13,383 nucleotides of DNA from an uncultured Alistipes sp. (GCA_934754975.1 CAKVKI010000045.1:1-13383), one strand, 5' to 3'. Shown: positions 1-9,000, counted from the stretch's first letter. Notes: generated by a model from the sequence alone, not told the origin. Numbers and translations: made by a program.

Positions 1-800
1 TTTATTGCCTGCGCCTGATCCCCCAAGCCGTTGTAGAACACGACATCCTCGATAAAATTATTCCCGGTTTTATCCATGTATTTTTTGCTCAGAATATAAT
101 TCTCGTCGGGCGGAGAAGTGACGACTACGCTTCCGAGAATCGTCGCATAACTGGAATTGGTAACCGTATAGGTTCCCAAGCCATATGCTCCCCTAAAAGA
201 GATCGGAGCCCCGTAAGGATCGCCCGGCAAGGATGCCACCGTCTGTCCATCCCGCTGAAGCTGGTATGTTTCATTAGGATAGGATTTGGATAGAGATATG
301 GTAAAGATCTGATAAGGGTCGTCAAGGGATAAAGGACTCGGAGTAGTAATGGAAATCTGCTCCTTGCCTTTGACCGTTATAGTCCGGGAGTCTCCGTCGG
401 CCGTTGTAAAAGTATATGTATAATCATACCCGGTAGGTGTCATAATGTCGAAATTCAGAACTATTTCTACGGACAGGCTGTTCGGCATTCCCGCATAATA
501 TATGCTAACGCCCTGCATTCCAAACATTTTCTCCTCAAAATAGGTTCTCAGTTCGGATTCGTTCATGTATTTGAAAGTCGAAAATGACAAAGCTGCTTTT
601 CCCCCTGGAGGCATAAGTATATTTTCCCCGGAACCGACAAACAAATCAACCTGAGACTTAATATAATCGGGAAGGTCGCTGCCATAATTCCAATACGAGG
701 AAAACTCCCCCAGTGCAGCATTAAAATGGCCTGGCCCGGGTTGGCCCTGTGCCGATAAAGTACAGCATACGATCATGCAAAAAAACAGAAACTTTTTCAT
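1..800 (-). CDS. Secreted RHS/DUF6443-type repeat protein, N-terminal part (runs off window)
   Basis: An open frame starts at ATG 800-798 and reads leftward through 266 codons without a stop to the window edge, so only the N-terminus is present. It opens with a Sec signal peptide (MKKFLFFCMIVCCTLSAQGQ, residues 1-20) without a convincing lipobox, so the product is probably periplasmic or secreted. Residues 21-230 look beta-rich and are not recognised. Residues 234-266 begin NYILSKKY and contain FYNGLGDQAQ. This resembles the 'NYI...YfDGLGRpvQ' segment that opens the DUF6443/RHS-repeat region of large Bacteroidota RHS proteins, so the missing part is expected to carry RHS repeats. The gene follows the 969-aa gene by 13 bp and is surely co-transcribed with it. 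Function unknown; a surface repeat protein or a polymorphic-toxin carrier are both possible. Confidence 0.8.
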   Translation of the reverse strand, partial: MKKFLFFCMIVCCTLSAQGQPGPGHFNAALGEFSSYWNYGSDLPDYIKSQVDLFVGSGENILMPPGGKAALSFSTFKYMNESELRTYFEEKMFGMQGVSIYYAGMPNSLSVEIVLNFDIMTPTGYDYTYTFTTADGDSRTITVKGKEQISITTPSPLSLDDPYQIFTISLSKSYPNETYQLQRDGQTVASLPGDPYGAPISFRGAYGLGTYTVTNSSYATILGSVVVTSPPDENYILSKKYMDKTGNNFIEDVVFYNGLGDQAQAI

Positions 801-813
801 ATCGGAATCGGGT

Positions 814-3723
814 TTACTTAACTTTGTAGTTATATTCATAGCTATTCATCGCATATCCTTGGTGATCCAAAACACGCGAGAGATTGCCGGCTGCATCGTA
901 TTTATAGGTTGTCGTCCGGCCGGCAGGATCTGTTTCGGACATCAGCCCAACTCCCGGTTTATAGGTATACGTGGTGATATGAGGCTGTAAGAATGGATTC
1001 ATTTTCCTCATGTTATTTATGATCGCCATATCCGATGCTAATGGTTCTGTGGCGTCAAGCAAACGGTCGATTAGTGCTGTACCCAAGTATTGTATTATCG
1101 TATCATAGTCGATATCCCTGAATTCAGCAATCGGATAACGGCCCTTGTATCCCCATAGATAGACGATCTTGGTCGTATTGTCTTTCGTTATGTAGACGGG
1201 ATTTCCGTATTTATCGTACTCATGATAGATAATTCTTGTTTCCAGTTCATTCTGAAGGTGATTCCAGAATTGCTGGGAATACGGATAGTAGCCGTTATTC
1301 ACTTTTGAGTAATTGGTCTTAACGATCTGCTGCGGACCGTTGCCGCGGGAAATCGACTGTTCCACGACCGTCGAAAGCATATTGCAGCTATACATCCCGG
1401 AATAAGGTGCCACACTGCGCAGGTCATAGGGATATTTATATTCCGTAACGATACTGTCCCCCTGACTGGTACATTCCGCGCTGCGAATACACTGACCGAG
1501 ATCATTATACTGATAATCGATCGTTTTGGTCACTCCGTCGCGCATGACCGTAGATTTGCATATTACCGGCAACCCCGTATTAGTATAATAGTTAAAATAA
1601 TCGAACCGGCTCAGACCTATAATATCAAAATAAGGCGCATAACGATTACTGAATTCAGGTATACTGAAATTGAGGTATACTTCGTCAGGAGATGGACGCG
1701 CACCACTCGCATCTCCGTAAACAGTCACCTCCGGCACAGCCTTGATATTCAATTTTTCTTCTGTACGTATGTCCTGATAATCATTGGTCTCGCTATAAAT
1801 CAATTTATTGTTCTTATCATATATCATCTTTTGGCACAGCGTTCCATTCTTCCATTCATATGACCTGAACGGATAATCGGGATTGCGCCCTCTGTATGTC
1901 CAGTGAGGATAGTGCGAATCATAGTAATTATACGAATAGACCACTTTGCCGATATTCGACGTTTCGTCTCCATAATATTCCGTTACCACAGGGTATACCG
2001 CAGGACTTCCGTTGATCGTGTAACTTCTTCGGGGAAATACATTGAAAACATCTATAATGGCATAATAACCTATTTCAACCATACCATGGTTCTCCGAAGT
2101 TTGAGATATTATCTTATTTGTCGAATAAAAATCAGACTTATCGATATTGAGGGCGCCGTTAGATACCAGATAGGCCAGACAAGAACCGTTGCCGTCTTCA
2201 TGCTCGCCATATTTATAAGTCCTCTTGTCCATAAGCGTATTATCGCTGTCGTAATGCTCTATCGATCGTATACGCTGACCGCCCAAAACGACACCGCCGG
2301 ACTTGTGGGCTTCATATTGGAATTTCGTATATCCTTTCGTCGGATAAACAATTCTATTCAACATACCCAGTCCAGAACCGACCGGATCCGGATTTCTTCT
2401 ATCCTCCGTGTTGGTGTATACGGAAACCGGACCGGGTGCATACGCGACATTATATAAAACCTCAAATCTCGGAACCCGGTTATCAGTTGCCGGGGCACTG
2501 TTAAAATATCCCCAATAGTCGAATCCGGAATCGCTCAAAAGGCGCGGTCTGCCGTTGTACCCGAACTGATAGTCATACAACTCTTTTCCGTTACTATCGC
2601 AGAACGTAACTTTATCCAGACGGCGCGGCGAGCGGTCCGTCTCATAGAAATCGCTCTGCGCAACTTTTACTTTAGAGAGCATCTGCATTTTTTGCGGATC
2701 CCCTGCATATATTTGTATTTCTGTCAGGCTTCTTATATAAACAGGATCATACAAAAAACATATTTTGCCTCCCCGGTATGATATTTCTTTCAATAAAGGA
2801 GGTGATGAAGGCTTACCGCCTGAGGGAGATGACGGTCGCTGAGGTCTCAATACTAAGTCAAGATTATAAAATTGCGACTTTTCAGCCTCGACCCCTAATT
2901 CTTCGCAGCTAAACGCAGGCGGAATAATCATCAACTCACGCCGAGTTTCATAGGTAAAAGATACCGTATCGCTTTTGTCCGCAGATATTATCTTCGTAAG
3001 ATGTCTCGTGGTATTGTCGCTGAAGTTATAACGCTCTTCTTCTTCGAACAAATAAGTTATCCCATTTTCATCCCGTATCATATGTTGTGGAAAACTAAAC
3101 AATATAGGCCTATTGGGAATATATATAGTCTGCCCTTTATGATAGGCCACACTTCCCTGCAGAGTGGGCAATACATATTGAACCATATCCATTTCCCCGT
3201 CTATCGGCCATGTCGAATAGAACATGGGAGAATAGCTTTCAAAAGCCCCCGTACCTCTGGCGATACACTCCAGATATATATTTCCCGAATCTATATTTGT
3301 CGATCCCAAGCCCCGCGGATCGATGTCCTCCATGCGTTTTACTTCCGGAGGTCCGGGCGCCGGAATGCCGGAAGTTATCCGGTCGTCACCCCGCACCTGA
3401 TGGGAAATAAGTCCCCCGGCCATAAACGACCACCCGAGTCCCAATTCCAAAGATACGTCATCATACTTGATGCCCGAAGCGTGATATTTAAATTCAATCG
3501 GGACTTTAATGCCATTGATATCTATTTCGTAGACAGGAACCGTAATATCCACGAGACCTGTAAACAAACTTACCGGGTAATCGCCGAACTTCTGCATATT
3601 GGCTGCCTTCGGCGATTTGAACGTTATATCCGGCAATGTCGGCACAGTCGGCGAAGTCGATTGTCCGAACAAACAGGCAACATATGTCGTTGCCAATACC
3701 AAAATTAGTAGTTTTTTCTTCAT
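814..3723 (-). CDS. Secreted RHS/YD-repeat-containing protein, 969 aa
   Basis: The start at 3723 gives a good Sec signal peptide (MKKKLLILVLATTYVACLFG, with Gln21 next); Cys17 does not sit in a good lipobox. Residues about 35-116 contain FGDYPVSLFTG, VPVYEI, YHASGIKYDD and LGLGWSFMAGG. These are the usual opening of Bacteroidota RHS-associated proteins. The long middle is beta-rich, with a Pro/Ser/Gly linker (PSSPSGGKPSSPP) near residue 300. Near the C-terminus come YDKYGNPVYI, the typical VYLWGYKGRYPIAEF segment, and at about 931-956 one clear YD/RHS repeat (TDPAGRTTTYKYDAAGN). The protein stops soon after, with no RHS core and no toxin tip. Together with the next gene it forms a two-gene set. 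Sec export differs from the T6SS-delivered Rhs proteins of Proteobacteria. Substrate, partner and role are unknown. Composition is more AT-rich than the genes to the right. Confidence 0.9.
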   Translation of the reverse strand: MKKKLLILVLATTYVACLFGQSTSPTVPTLPDITFKSPKAANMQKFGDYPVSLFTGLVDITVPVYEIDINGIKVPIEFKYHASGIKYDDVSLELGLGWSFMAGGLISHQVRGDDRITSGIPAPGPPEVKRMEDIDPRGLGSTNIDSGNIYLECIARGTGAFESYSPMFYSTWPIDGEMDMVQYVLPTLQGSVAYHKGQTIYIPNRPILFSFPQHMIRDENGITYLFEEEERYNFSDNTTRHLTKIISADKSDTVSFTYETRRELMIIPPAFSCEELGVEAEKSQFYNLDLVLRPQRPSSPSGGKPSSPPLLKEISYRGGKICFLYDPVYIRSLTEIQIYAGDPQKMQMLSKVKVAQSDFYETDRSPRRLDKVTFCDSNGKELYDYQFGYNGRPRLLSDSGFDYWGYFNSAPATDNRVPRFEVLYNVAYAPGPVSVYTNTEDRRNPDPVGSGLGMLNRIVYPTKGYTKFQYEAHKSGGVVLGGQRIRSIEHYDSDNTLMDKRTYKYGEHEDGNGSCLAYLVSNGALNIDKSDFYSTNKIISQTSENHGMVEIGYYAIIDVFNVFPRRSYTINGSPAVYPVVTEYYGDETSNIGKVVYSYNYYDSHYPHWTYRGRNPDYPFRSYEWKNGTLCQKMIYDKNNKLIYSETNDYQDIRTEEKLNIKAVPEVTVYGDASGARPSPDEVYLNFSIPEFSNRYAPYFDIIGLSRFDYFNYYTNTGLPVICKSTVMRDGVTKTIDYQYNDLGQCIRSAECTSQGDSIVTEYKYPYDLRSVAPYSGMYSCNMLSTVVEQSISRGNGPQQIVKTNYSKVNNGYYPYSQQFWNHLQNELETRIIYHEYDKYGNPVYITKDNTTKIVYLWGYKGRYPIAEFRDIDYDTIIQYLGTALIDRLLDATEPLASDMAIINNMRKMNPFLQPHITTYTYKPGVGLMSETDPAGRTTTYKYDAAGNLSRVLDHQGYAMNSYEYNYKVK

Positions 3724-4302
3724 AATATTACGTATTAAGGGTTCTGCCAGATCATGCTCAGGATTCTCAAAAAGTTATTGACTTCTCGGTAGAATTTATG
3801 GGGATTTCTGTTTTATAAAGATAGCTCATTACTCATGGTTTTCGCCATAAAAACAACCTTTCAAATGCCAGCATAAATCGCTGACAGACAACACATATTC
3901 AAATGAAATTATTATCAAAAACTTTCATGGGCGAGCAAGTGCTTACAGTAAAAAGGAAGAATAGAATTTCTTATAGGATACACCGCATAAAACCCTGCTT
4001 TATGAGCGATGTCACCGTCGAAAAGCGGTTCGGGGCCGAATGGGTCGATGGAAATAATTCTGCATCCCGGCAGGATCGGAGACATCAGCGATCAGGCCAA
4101 CGTTGTCTGCCATACAACGATGCACCTCCGATCCCGCGCTGTGCAAATCTGATTTTCACTAAATTTTCCGTCAGAAAAACAGGAGGGCAAAGACCAATCG
4201 CCTGCCGGTCCGCAGCGCAGCCGTCTCCGGTTGCGGCGGAAACGGTCCATATTCTTCCGATGCCGTTTCAATGAAGCCGGCCGGTATTCAGGCATCTAAA
4301 AT
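3724..4302. other. Divergent intergenic region, no convincing gene
   Basis: About 580 bp lie between the leftward RHS operon and the rightward sigma-factor promoter. The first 270 bp are AT-rich like the RHS genes; from about 4000 the sequence turns GC-rich like the PUL. The frames open here give low-complexity, Arg/Cys-rich translations that I do not recognise, and none has convincing start context. An imperfect hairpin (9-bp arms at 4221-4229 and 4237-4245, one mismatch, 7-nt loop) lies in the GC-rich half without a following T-run. It may hold the RHS promoter, regulatory DNA or decayed gene remnants, but I cannot assign any of these. Confidence 0.6.
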
Positions 4303-4333
4303 TTTGCCGTACGGAATAAATTACTTAGATTTG
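4303..4333 (+). promoter_or_regulatory. Bacteroidota housekeeping-type promoter for the sigma-factor gene
   Basis: TTTG at 4303-4306 is followed by exactly 19 nt and then TAGATTTG at 4326-4333. This is a full match to the Bacteroides primary-sigma consensus TTTG-N19-TAnnTTTG (-33/-7). Transcription would start near 4338-4341, about 25-28 nt ahead of the ATG at 4366. The promoter therefore places the PUL's sigma/anti-sigma genes under housekeeping control, while no comparable match lies before susC. It also rules out an in-frame GTG at 4333, which sits inside the -7 element. Confidence 0.75.
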
Positions 4334-4365
4334 TGTTTACCCTTATGCGATCTAAGGGCCGATCC

Positions 4366-4938
4366 ATGGCAAAAAAAAGCGTACAAATAGCGTTCGACGA
4401 TCTTCTCCGACAAATCACCGCTGGAAGCGAAGAGGCATTCCAGACGCTCTACCTGCACTATCACGACCGGCTTTTCCAATTCGCACGCATGTACCTGCAC
4501 AACCAGCAGGCCGCCGAGGACGTCGTGTCCGACCTGTTTTTCCAATTATGGAAAAGCCGCGGAATGCTCGGCGGCATCGAAAACTTCAACGCCTATATCT
4601 ACCGCGCGGCGCGCAACAGCTGCACCAACTACCTGCAGAGCGGACACCGGAACCACATATACGACATCGCGCAGGCCCGCCTGCAGGTCAGCGTCGATCC
4701 GGCCGTTCCGGCGGACGAGGAGGTGGACTTCCAACTGCTGAACAGTGCGCTGACCGATGCCGTGGAACAGCTCCCCGAACGCTGCCGCATCATCTTCAAG
4801 CTGGCTAAAGAGGACGGCATGAGCCACCGGGAGATCGCCGCCGCACTGGATATCTCCGTGAGTACCGTCGAAGGGCAGTTGGCAATCGCCATGCACCGCC
4901 TGAGGGCCGCAGCAGCCCCTTTCCTGAAAAAAATCTGA
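4366..4938 (+). CDS. ECF RNA polymerase sigma factor (FecI/RpoE-like, Bacteroidetes PUL type)
   Basis: A 190-aa sigma factor that should direct RNA polymerase to the PUL promoter when freed by the FecR-like protein encoded next. Region sigma-2 spans about residues 20-92, with the core-binding segment AAEDVVSDLFFQLWKSR and the -10-binding stretch NFNAYIYRAARNSCTNYL. A variable linker follows, then sigma-4 at about 126-182: LPERCRIIF followed by a helix-turn-helix in MSHREIAAALDISVSTVEGQL. No sigma-1 or sigma-3 is present, as expected for ECF sigmas. ATG 4366 is chosen because the promoter ends at 4333 and an ATG at 4345 would leave only a few nucleotides of leader. An A8 run (4371-4378) follows the start codon directly. 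The anti-sigma gene begins 75 bp downstream. Confidence 0.93.
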   Translation: MAKKSVQIAFDDLLRQITAGSEEAFQTLYLHYHDRLFQFARMYLHNQQAAEDVVSDLFFQLWKSRGMLGGIENFNAYIYRAARNSCTNYLQSGHRNHIYDIAQARLQVSVDPAVPADEEVDFQLLNSALTDAVEQLPERCRIIFKLAKEDGMSHREIAAALDISVSTVEGQLAIAMHRLRAAAAPFLKKI

Positions 4939-5013
4939 AAAAATCGCAAATCGGCTTAGTGGTTTCGGAGCTTCGTCTTGTCATATTAGTAAACGGACAA
5001 TCGACAGAACCCA

Positions 5014-5916
5014 ATGGCTGATTTGAAACATACGAACGACAACGATTCATTATTTCCCCGCATCCAGGTGAAAAGCCCCCGTGCGGACGAGCGTCACAGC
5101 GCCGAAAATTCCCTCGCGCGCCTGATGACGCGCATCCATGCCGACGCAGCCGGAAAGGTCCTGCCGGGCCGCAACTACACCAAGGCCTACCGCATCTGCC
5201 TGGCCGCGGCATCGTTGGTCATCGTTTTCCTCACTTCGGGCTGGCTGGCGACCGCCCTGCGTCCCGCACCCGAAATGCTCATCCGCAACAATGCCTGGGA
5301 GAAGGTGGAGTCCCTTACGCTGGCCGACGGCACGCAGCTTACGCTCAACCGCGGCGCCCAACTGATCTACCCCGAAAAATTCGCAGGCGGAACCCGCGAG
5401 ATATTCCTGTCGGGAGAAGCCTATTTCGACGTGGCACACGACAAAAAACATCCTTTTATCGTTCGGGCCGGGGATCTGAAGATCAAGGTGCTGGGTACCA
5501 GATTCAACATCGAAGCCTACCCCGATTCGGAGACCATCACCACCACCCTGCTGGAAGGTTCGGTCGAAGTCGAGAGCCGGCTCAGCCGCCAGTGTATCCG
5601 CATGGTCCCCAGCCAGCAGTTATCGTACGACACCCAGAGCGGCGAAATGAAGCTCAGCACGCTCCCCGACTCGGAAGATCCCGTCCGCTGGAAAGACAAC
5701 GTCTGGGTACTGCACCAGACGCCGTTCACGCAGGTCTGCCGCCGGCTGGAGCAGATGTTCAACGTCAAGATCGTGATTATGAACGATAAGTTCATCGGCA
5801 AGAAATTTACCGGAGAGTTTCATTTCGGGGATTCGCTCGAATCGATTCTCGAAGTCATCCGGATAACCACACCGTTCACTTACGAACGTAAGGACGACAC
5901 GATCGTCCTCAAATAA
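5014..5916 (+). CDS. FecR-family anti-sigma factor with DUF4974 domain
   Basis: A 300-aa inner-membrane regulator that holds the ECF sigma inactive and receives the signal from ligand-loaded SusC across the periplasm. The N-terminal 1-60 would be the cytoplasmic sigma-binding part. It is followed by one membrane segment (about 61-82, ICLAAASLVIVFLTSGWLA) and a periplasmic FecR domain at about 90-190. That domain carries the expected motifs LADGTQLTLNRGAQLIYP, REIFLSGEAYFDVAHD, HPFIV and VLGTRFNIEAY. Residues about 230-300 (TPFTQVCRRLEQMFNVKI ... FTGEFHFGDSLESIL) form the C-terminal DUF4974, an STN-like fold thought to meet the transporter's STN domain. Length and order are normal for the family. 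It is probably co-transcribed with the sigma gene; I found no separate promoter in the 75-bp gap. Confidence 0.93.
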   Translation: MADLKHTNDNDSLFPRIQVKSPRADERHSAENSLARLMTRIHADAAGKVLPGRNYTKAYRICLAAASLVIVFLTSGWLATALRPAPEMLIRNNAWEKVESLTLADGTQLTLNRGAQLIYPEKFAGGTREIFLSGEAYFDVAHDKKHPFIVRAGDLKIKVLGTRFNIEAYPDSETITTTLLEGSVEVESRLSRQCIRMVPSQQLSYDTQSGEMKLSTLPDSEDPVRWKDNVWVLHQTPFTQVCRRLEQMFNVKIVIMNDKFIGKKFTGEFHFGDSLESILEVIRITTPFTYERKDDTIVLK

Positions 5917-6092
5917 AAACCAAACCGAACCCTACCGCAACAACCTAAAACCCGAACCTGCCTATGAAGTAAATCCCATCACAAAAAAAACACGGGAACC
6001 TCTGTCGAAGTTCCCGCTTCCTTAATGAATCCAAACCAAACCCGGCGGGCCGCTACCCGTACGGATCTATCAATTCATCAATTAGTAAAGGT
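5917..6092 (+). promoter_or_regulatory. susC upstream region (presumed ECF-dependent promoter and leader)
   Basis: A 176-bp gap between the anti-sigma gene and susC. It lacks the TTTG-N19-TAnnTTTG housekeeping promoter seen ahead of the sigma gene, which fits control of susC by the cognate ECF sigma; the ECF site itself cannot be named from one sequence. The gap also holds an A8 run and a stable hairpin (5983-6016, listed separately) and no Shine-Dalgarno ahead of the susC ATG. Confidence 0.45.
5983..6016 (-). terminator. Intrinsic-terminator-like hairpin with T8, oriented on the minus strand
   Basis: CGGGAAC (5993-5999) and GTTCCCG (6010-6016) form a perfect 7-bp stem with a 10-nt loop. On the minus strand the stem is followed, after two bases, by eight T (the A8 run at 5983-5990), the layout of a Rho-independent terminator. 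On the plus strand there is no T-run after the stem. No protein gene on the minus strand ends here, so it may end an antisense RNA starting over the 5' part of susC. Alternatively it is a leader structure of the susC mRNA. Confidence 0.5.
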
Positions 6093-9000
6093 ATGACAAA
6101 TTTTGATAAGTTCAAGACTTATTGCCTAAAATTTTGCGTCCAGACCAGACTCACTGCTCGCATCTGCCTGTTAATTACAGCAATAACCACTTTCACCCAA
6201 CCGGCCGCCGCGCAAAATACTCTGCAGGAAATACGGCTCGACTTCAACGACGCGGCATTGTCGCAGGTGCTGAAAAGCATCGAAACGCAAAGCCGTTACA
6301 CCTTCTTCTACAACAACGACATCGACGTGGCGCAGACCGACTCGGCGCACATCGCCAGCAGCGACATCAATTCGGTCGTCACGAGCGTCCTCAAAGGTAC
6401 GAACATCGCCCACAGGATTACGGGCAACCGGGTAGTCCTGTTCGTGGGGGGGGGTAATGACGCTGACAATCAGGAGCGTTCGATCTCCGGCAAAGTCACC
6501 GACGCGGCGGGAGTGCCGCTGGTCGGCGTGACGGTTCTGGTCACCGGCACCAACTTCGCCACCGTGACCGACGTCAACGGCGGCTATACGGTCCGCATCC
6601 CCGGCAGCGGAGCCGAAATCGTCTACTCCTATATCGGTTACGAGGCCCAGCAGCGAGTCGTCGGCTCACAGACGGTCATCAACCTCGCGATGCAGGAAAG
6701 CACCGCCCAGATCGGCGCGGTCGTAGTAACGGCACTCGGCATCAAACGCGATCAGAAATCGCTGACCTACAACGTACAGCAGATTGCGGGCGACGACATC
6801 AGCATCGTCAAGGACGTGAGCGTGGTAAACAGCCTGGCCGGCAAGGTGGCCGGTGTGCGCATCAACCAGTCGTCGTCGGGTACCGGCGGTTCGACACGCG
6901 TGGTAATGCGCGGCGCCAAATCGCTCTTCGGCGACAACAACGTGCTTTACGTACTCAACGGTATTCCGATGATGTCGCTCCGCTCGACCCAGTCGGACAA
7001 CTATTACGAAGGTGCGGGCGTCGGCGACAGCGACGGCATTTCGAGCATCAATCCCGACGACATCGAGTCGCTTTCGGTGCTGACGGGCGCTTCGGCCGCA
7101 GCGCTCTACGGCAACCGCGGCGCCAACGGCGTGATCCTCATCACCACCAAGAAAGGCAGTGCGGACCACTCGACGCACGTCTCCTACTCCAACAACACGA
7201 CCTTCTCGAATCCGTTCGTCACCCACCAGTTCCAGAATACCTACGGCCGCCAGTCGGGCGACTTCAAGAGCTGGGGCGAGAAACTCGGCAAGGCATCGTC
7301 GTACGACCCCAACGATTTCTTCCAGACGGGTTACAACACGCAGAACACCGTCAGCGTCGCATCGAGTTCGGAGCGCAGCCAGTCGTTCGTTTCGGCCGGT
7401 TCGGTCAATTCGCGCGGCATCATTCCCAACAACGAATATTCGCGTTACAACTTCACGATCCGCCACGGCCGCGAACTGGTCAAGGACAAACTCGAACTCG
7501 ACACCGACTTTTTCTTCACCAAGAGCGAGTCGCAGAACGGCGTGGCGCAGGGACTCTACTACAATCCGCTGCTGCCGGTCTACCTCTTCCCGCCTTCGGA
7601 GAATTTCGAACGTCTGAAGACCTACGAAATCTACGACTCGGGCCGCAACTTCGCCACGATGTACTGGCCCTACAGCAATACGGGACTCGACGCCCTGAGC
7701 CAGAACCCCTACTGGATCACCAACCGCAACATGTTCAACACCACGCAGAACCGTTACATCGTCAGCGGCTCGCTCAAGTGGAATATCACCGACTGGATCA
7801 ACCTTTCGGGCCGGATCCGCATGGATCACGCCGACACCGGCTACGAGCGTAAGCTCTACGCATCGACGCCGGGGCTGTTCTGCCAGTCGAAAGGCCATTA
7901 CCGCGAACAGAAGATGACCAACAATGCGCTCTACGCCGACGTGCTGCTCAACATCGACAAGCAGCTCAATGACGATTTCCGCCTGACGGCCAACATCGGC
8001 GCCAGCCTCTACGACGAGAAATACGACATGATGGGACAGAGCGGCAACCTGCTGCGTCTTGCCAACTTCTTCCACGTCAGCAACATCAACCTGTCGGACC
8101 CGACGACCGAAATGACCCGCGAACACATCCATCAGCAGACGCAGGCCGTCTACGGTTCGGTGCAGGTCGGCTACCGGAATTTCGTTTACGTCGATGCGTC
8201 GGTCCGCTCGGACTGGTTCTCGACGCTGGCCGGCACGCCCTCCATGTCGTCGGTCTATCCTTCGGTCGGCGCGTCGCTGATCCTCTCGGAGCTGATTCCG
8301 CAGAACAAGATCCTCAACTACTGGAAAATCCGCGGCTCGTACGCCGGCGTGGGCAATCCCCCGTCGCCCTACCTGACCTACACCTACATTCCGCTGGAGG
8401 GCCAGAACATCAGCACCGACGGTTTCGCCGCCGCTACGCACCTCAAGCCCGAACTTACCAAATCGTTCGAAATCGGTACGGAACTGCGCATGTTCAACAA
8501 CAAACTGAACGTCGAGTTCACCTACTACAACACCAACACCCACAACCAGCTCTTCAAGTACGAGATCCCCTCGTCGTCGGGCTACTCCTATGCCTACGCC
8601 AACGCCGGCAAGGTCAATAACCGCGGTATCGAACTGCGAGTGGGCTTCAACCAGAACATCGGTCCCGTAAAATGGGAGACGACGCTGACCTACACGCGCA
8701 ACCGCAACGAGATCAAGGAACTGCTCGACGAATACGTGACCGATCCCGTAACGGGCACCACGGTCAAGGCGCCGCAGGAATTCATCGTTTCGACGGCCGA
8801 GTCGTACCGCATGGTGCTGACCAAGGGCGGCACGATGGGCGACATCTACGCCACGCACCTCAAGCAGGACCCCAACGGCTACATCTATGTGAACCCGATG
8901 ACCAACGGCATCGAAATCGAGCCTAACTCCTATGTCAAGGTCGGTTCGATCGACCCCAAATACACGCTGGGATGGCATAACTCCTTCTCGTGGAAGGGGC

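Noticed and set aside
3001..3708. Plus-strand open frame of 235 codons opposite the 969-aa RHS gene, and a similar one at 1903-2457
   Set aside because: No recognisable features, and the minus strand encodes a well-formed secreted RHS protein.
3816..3823. TATCTTTA on the minus strand as a -7 element for the RHS operon
   Set aside because: One mismatch to TAnnTTTG and no TTTG at the proper distance; too weak to list.
4009..4152. Short plus-strand frame of 47 codons containing MEIILHPGRIGDISDQANVV
   Set aside because: The stretch looks somewhat protein-like but I recognise no family, and it has no promoter or supporting context.
4221..4245. Imperfect hairpin in the intergenic region as a terminator
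   Set aside because: One mismatch, no T-run after it on either strand and no gene ending nearby.
3903..4274. Plus-strand open frame of 123 codons in the intergenic region
   Set aside because: The second half turns Arg/Gln/Pro/Ala-rich with no domain, it crosses the composition break, and no promoter or homologous feature supports it. It could include a gene remnant.
4333..4365. Upstream in-frame starts for the sigma factor (GTG 4333, ATG 4345)
   Set aside because: The GTG overlaps the promoter -7 element and the 4345 ATG would lie only a few bases from the expected transcript start; the sigma-2 homology needs neither.
6392..6399. TACCTTTG on the minus strand inside susC as promoter of an antisense RNA
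   Set aside because: Exact -7 match but no TTTG 19 nt upstream; a single six-base match in a few hundred bases is within chance.
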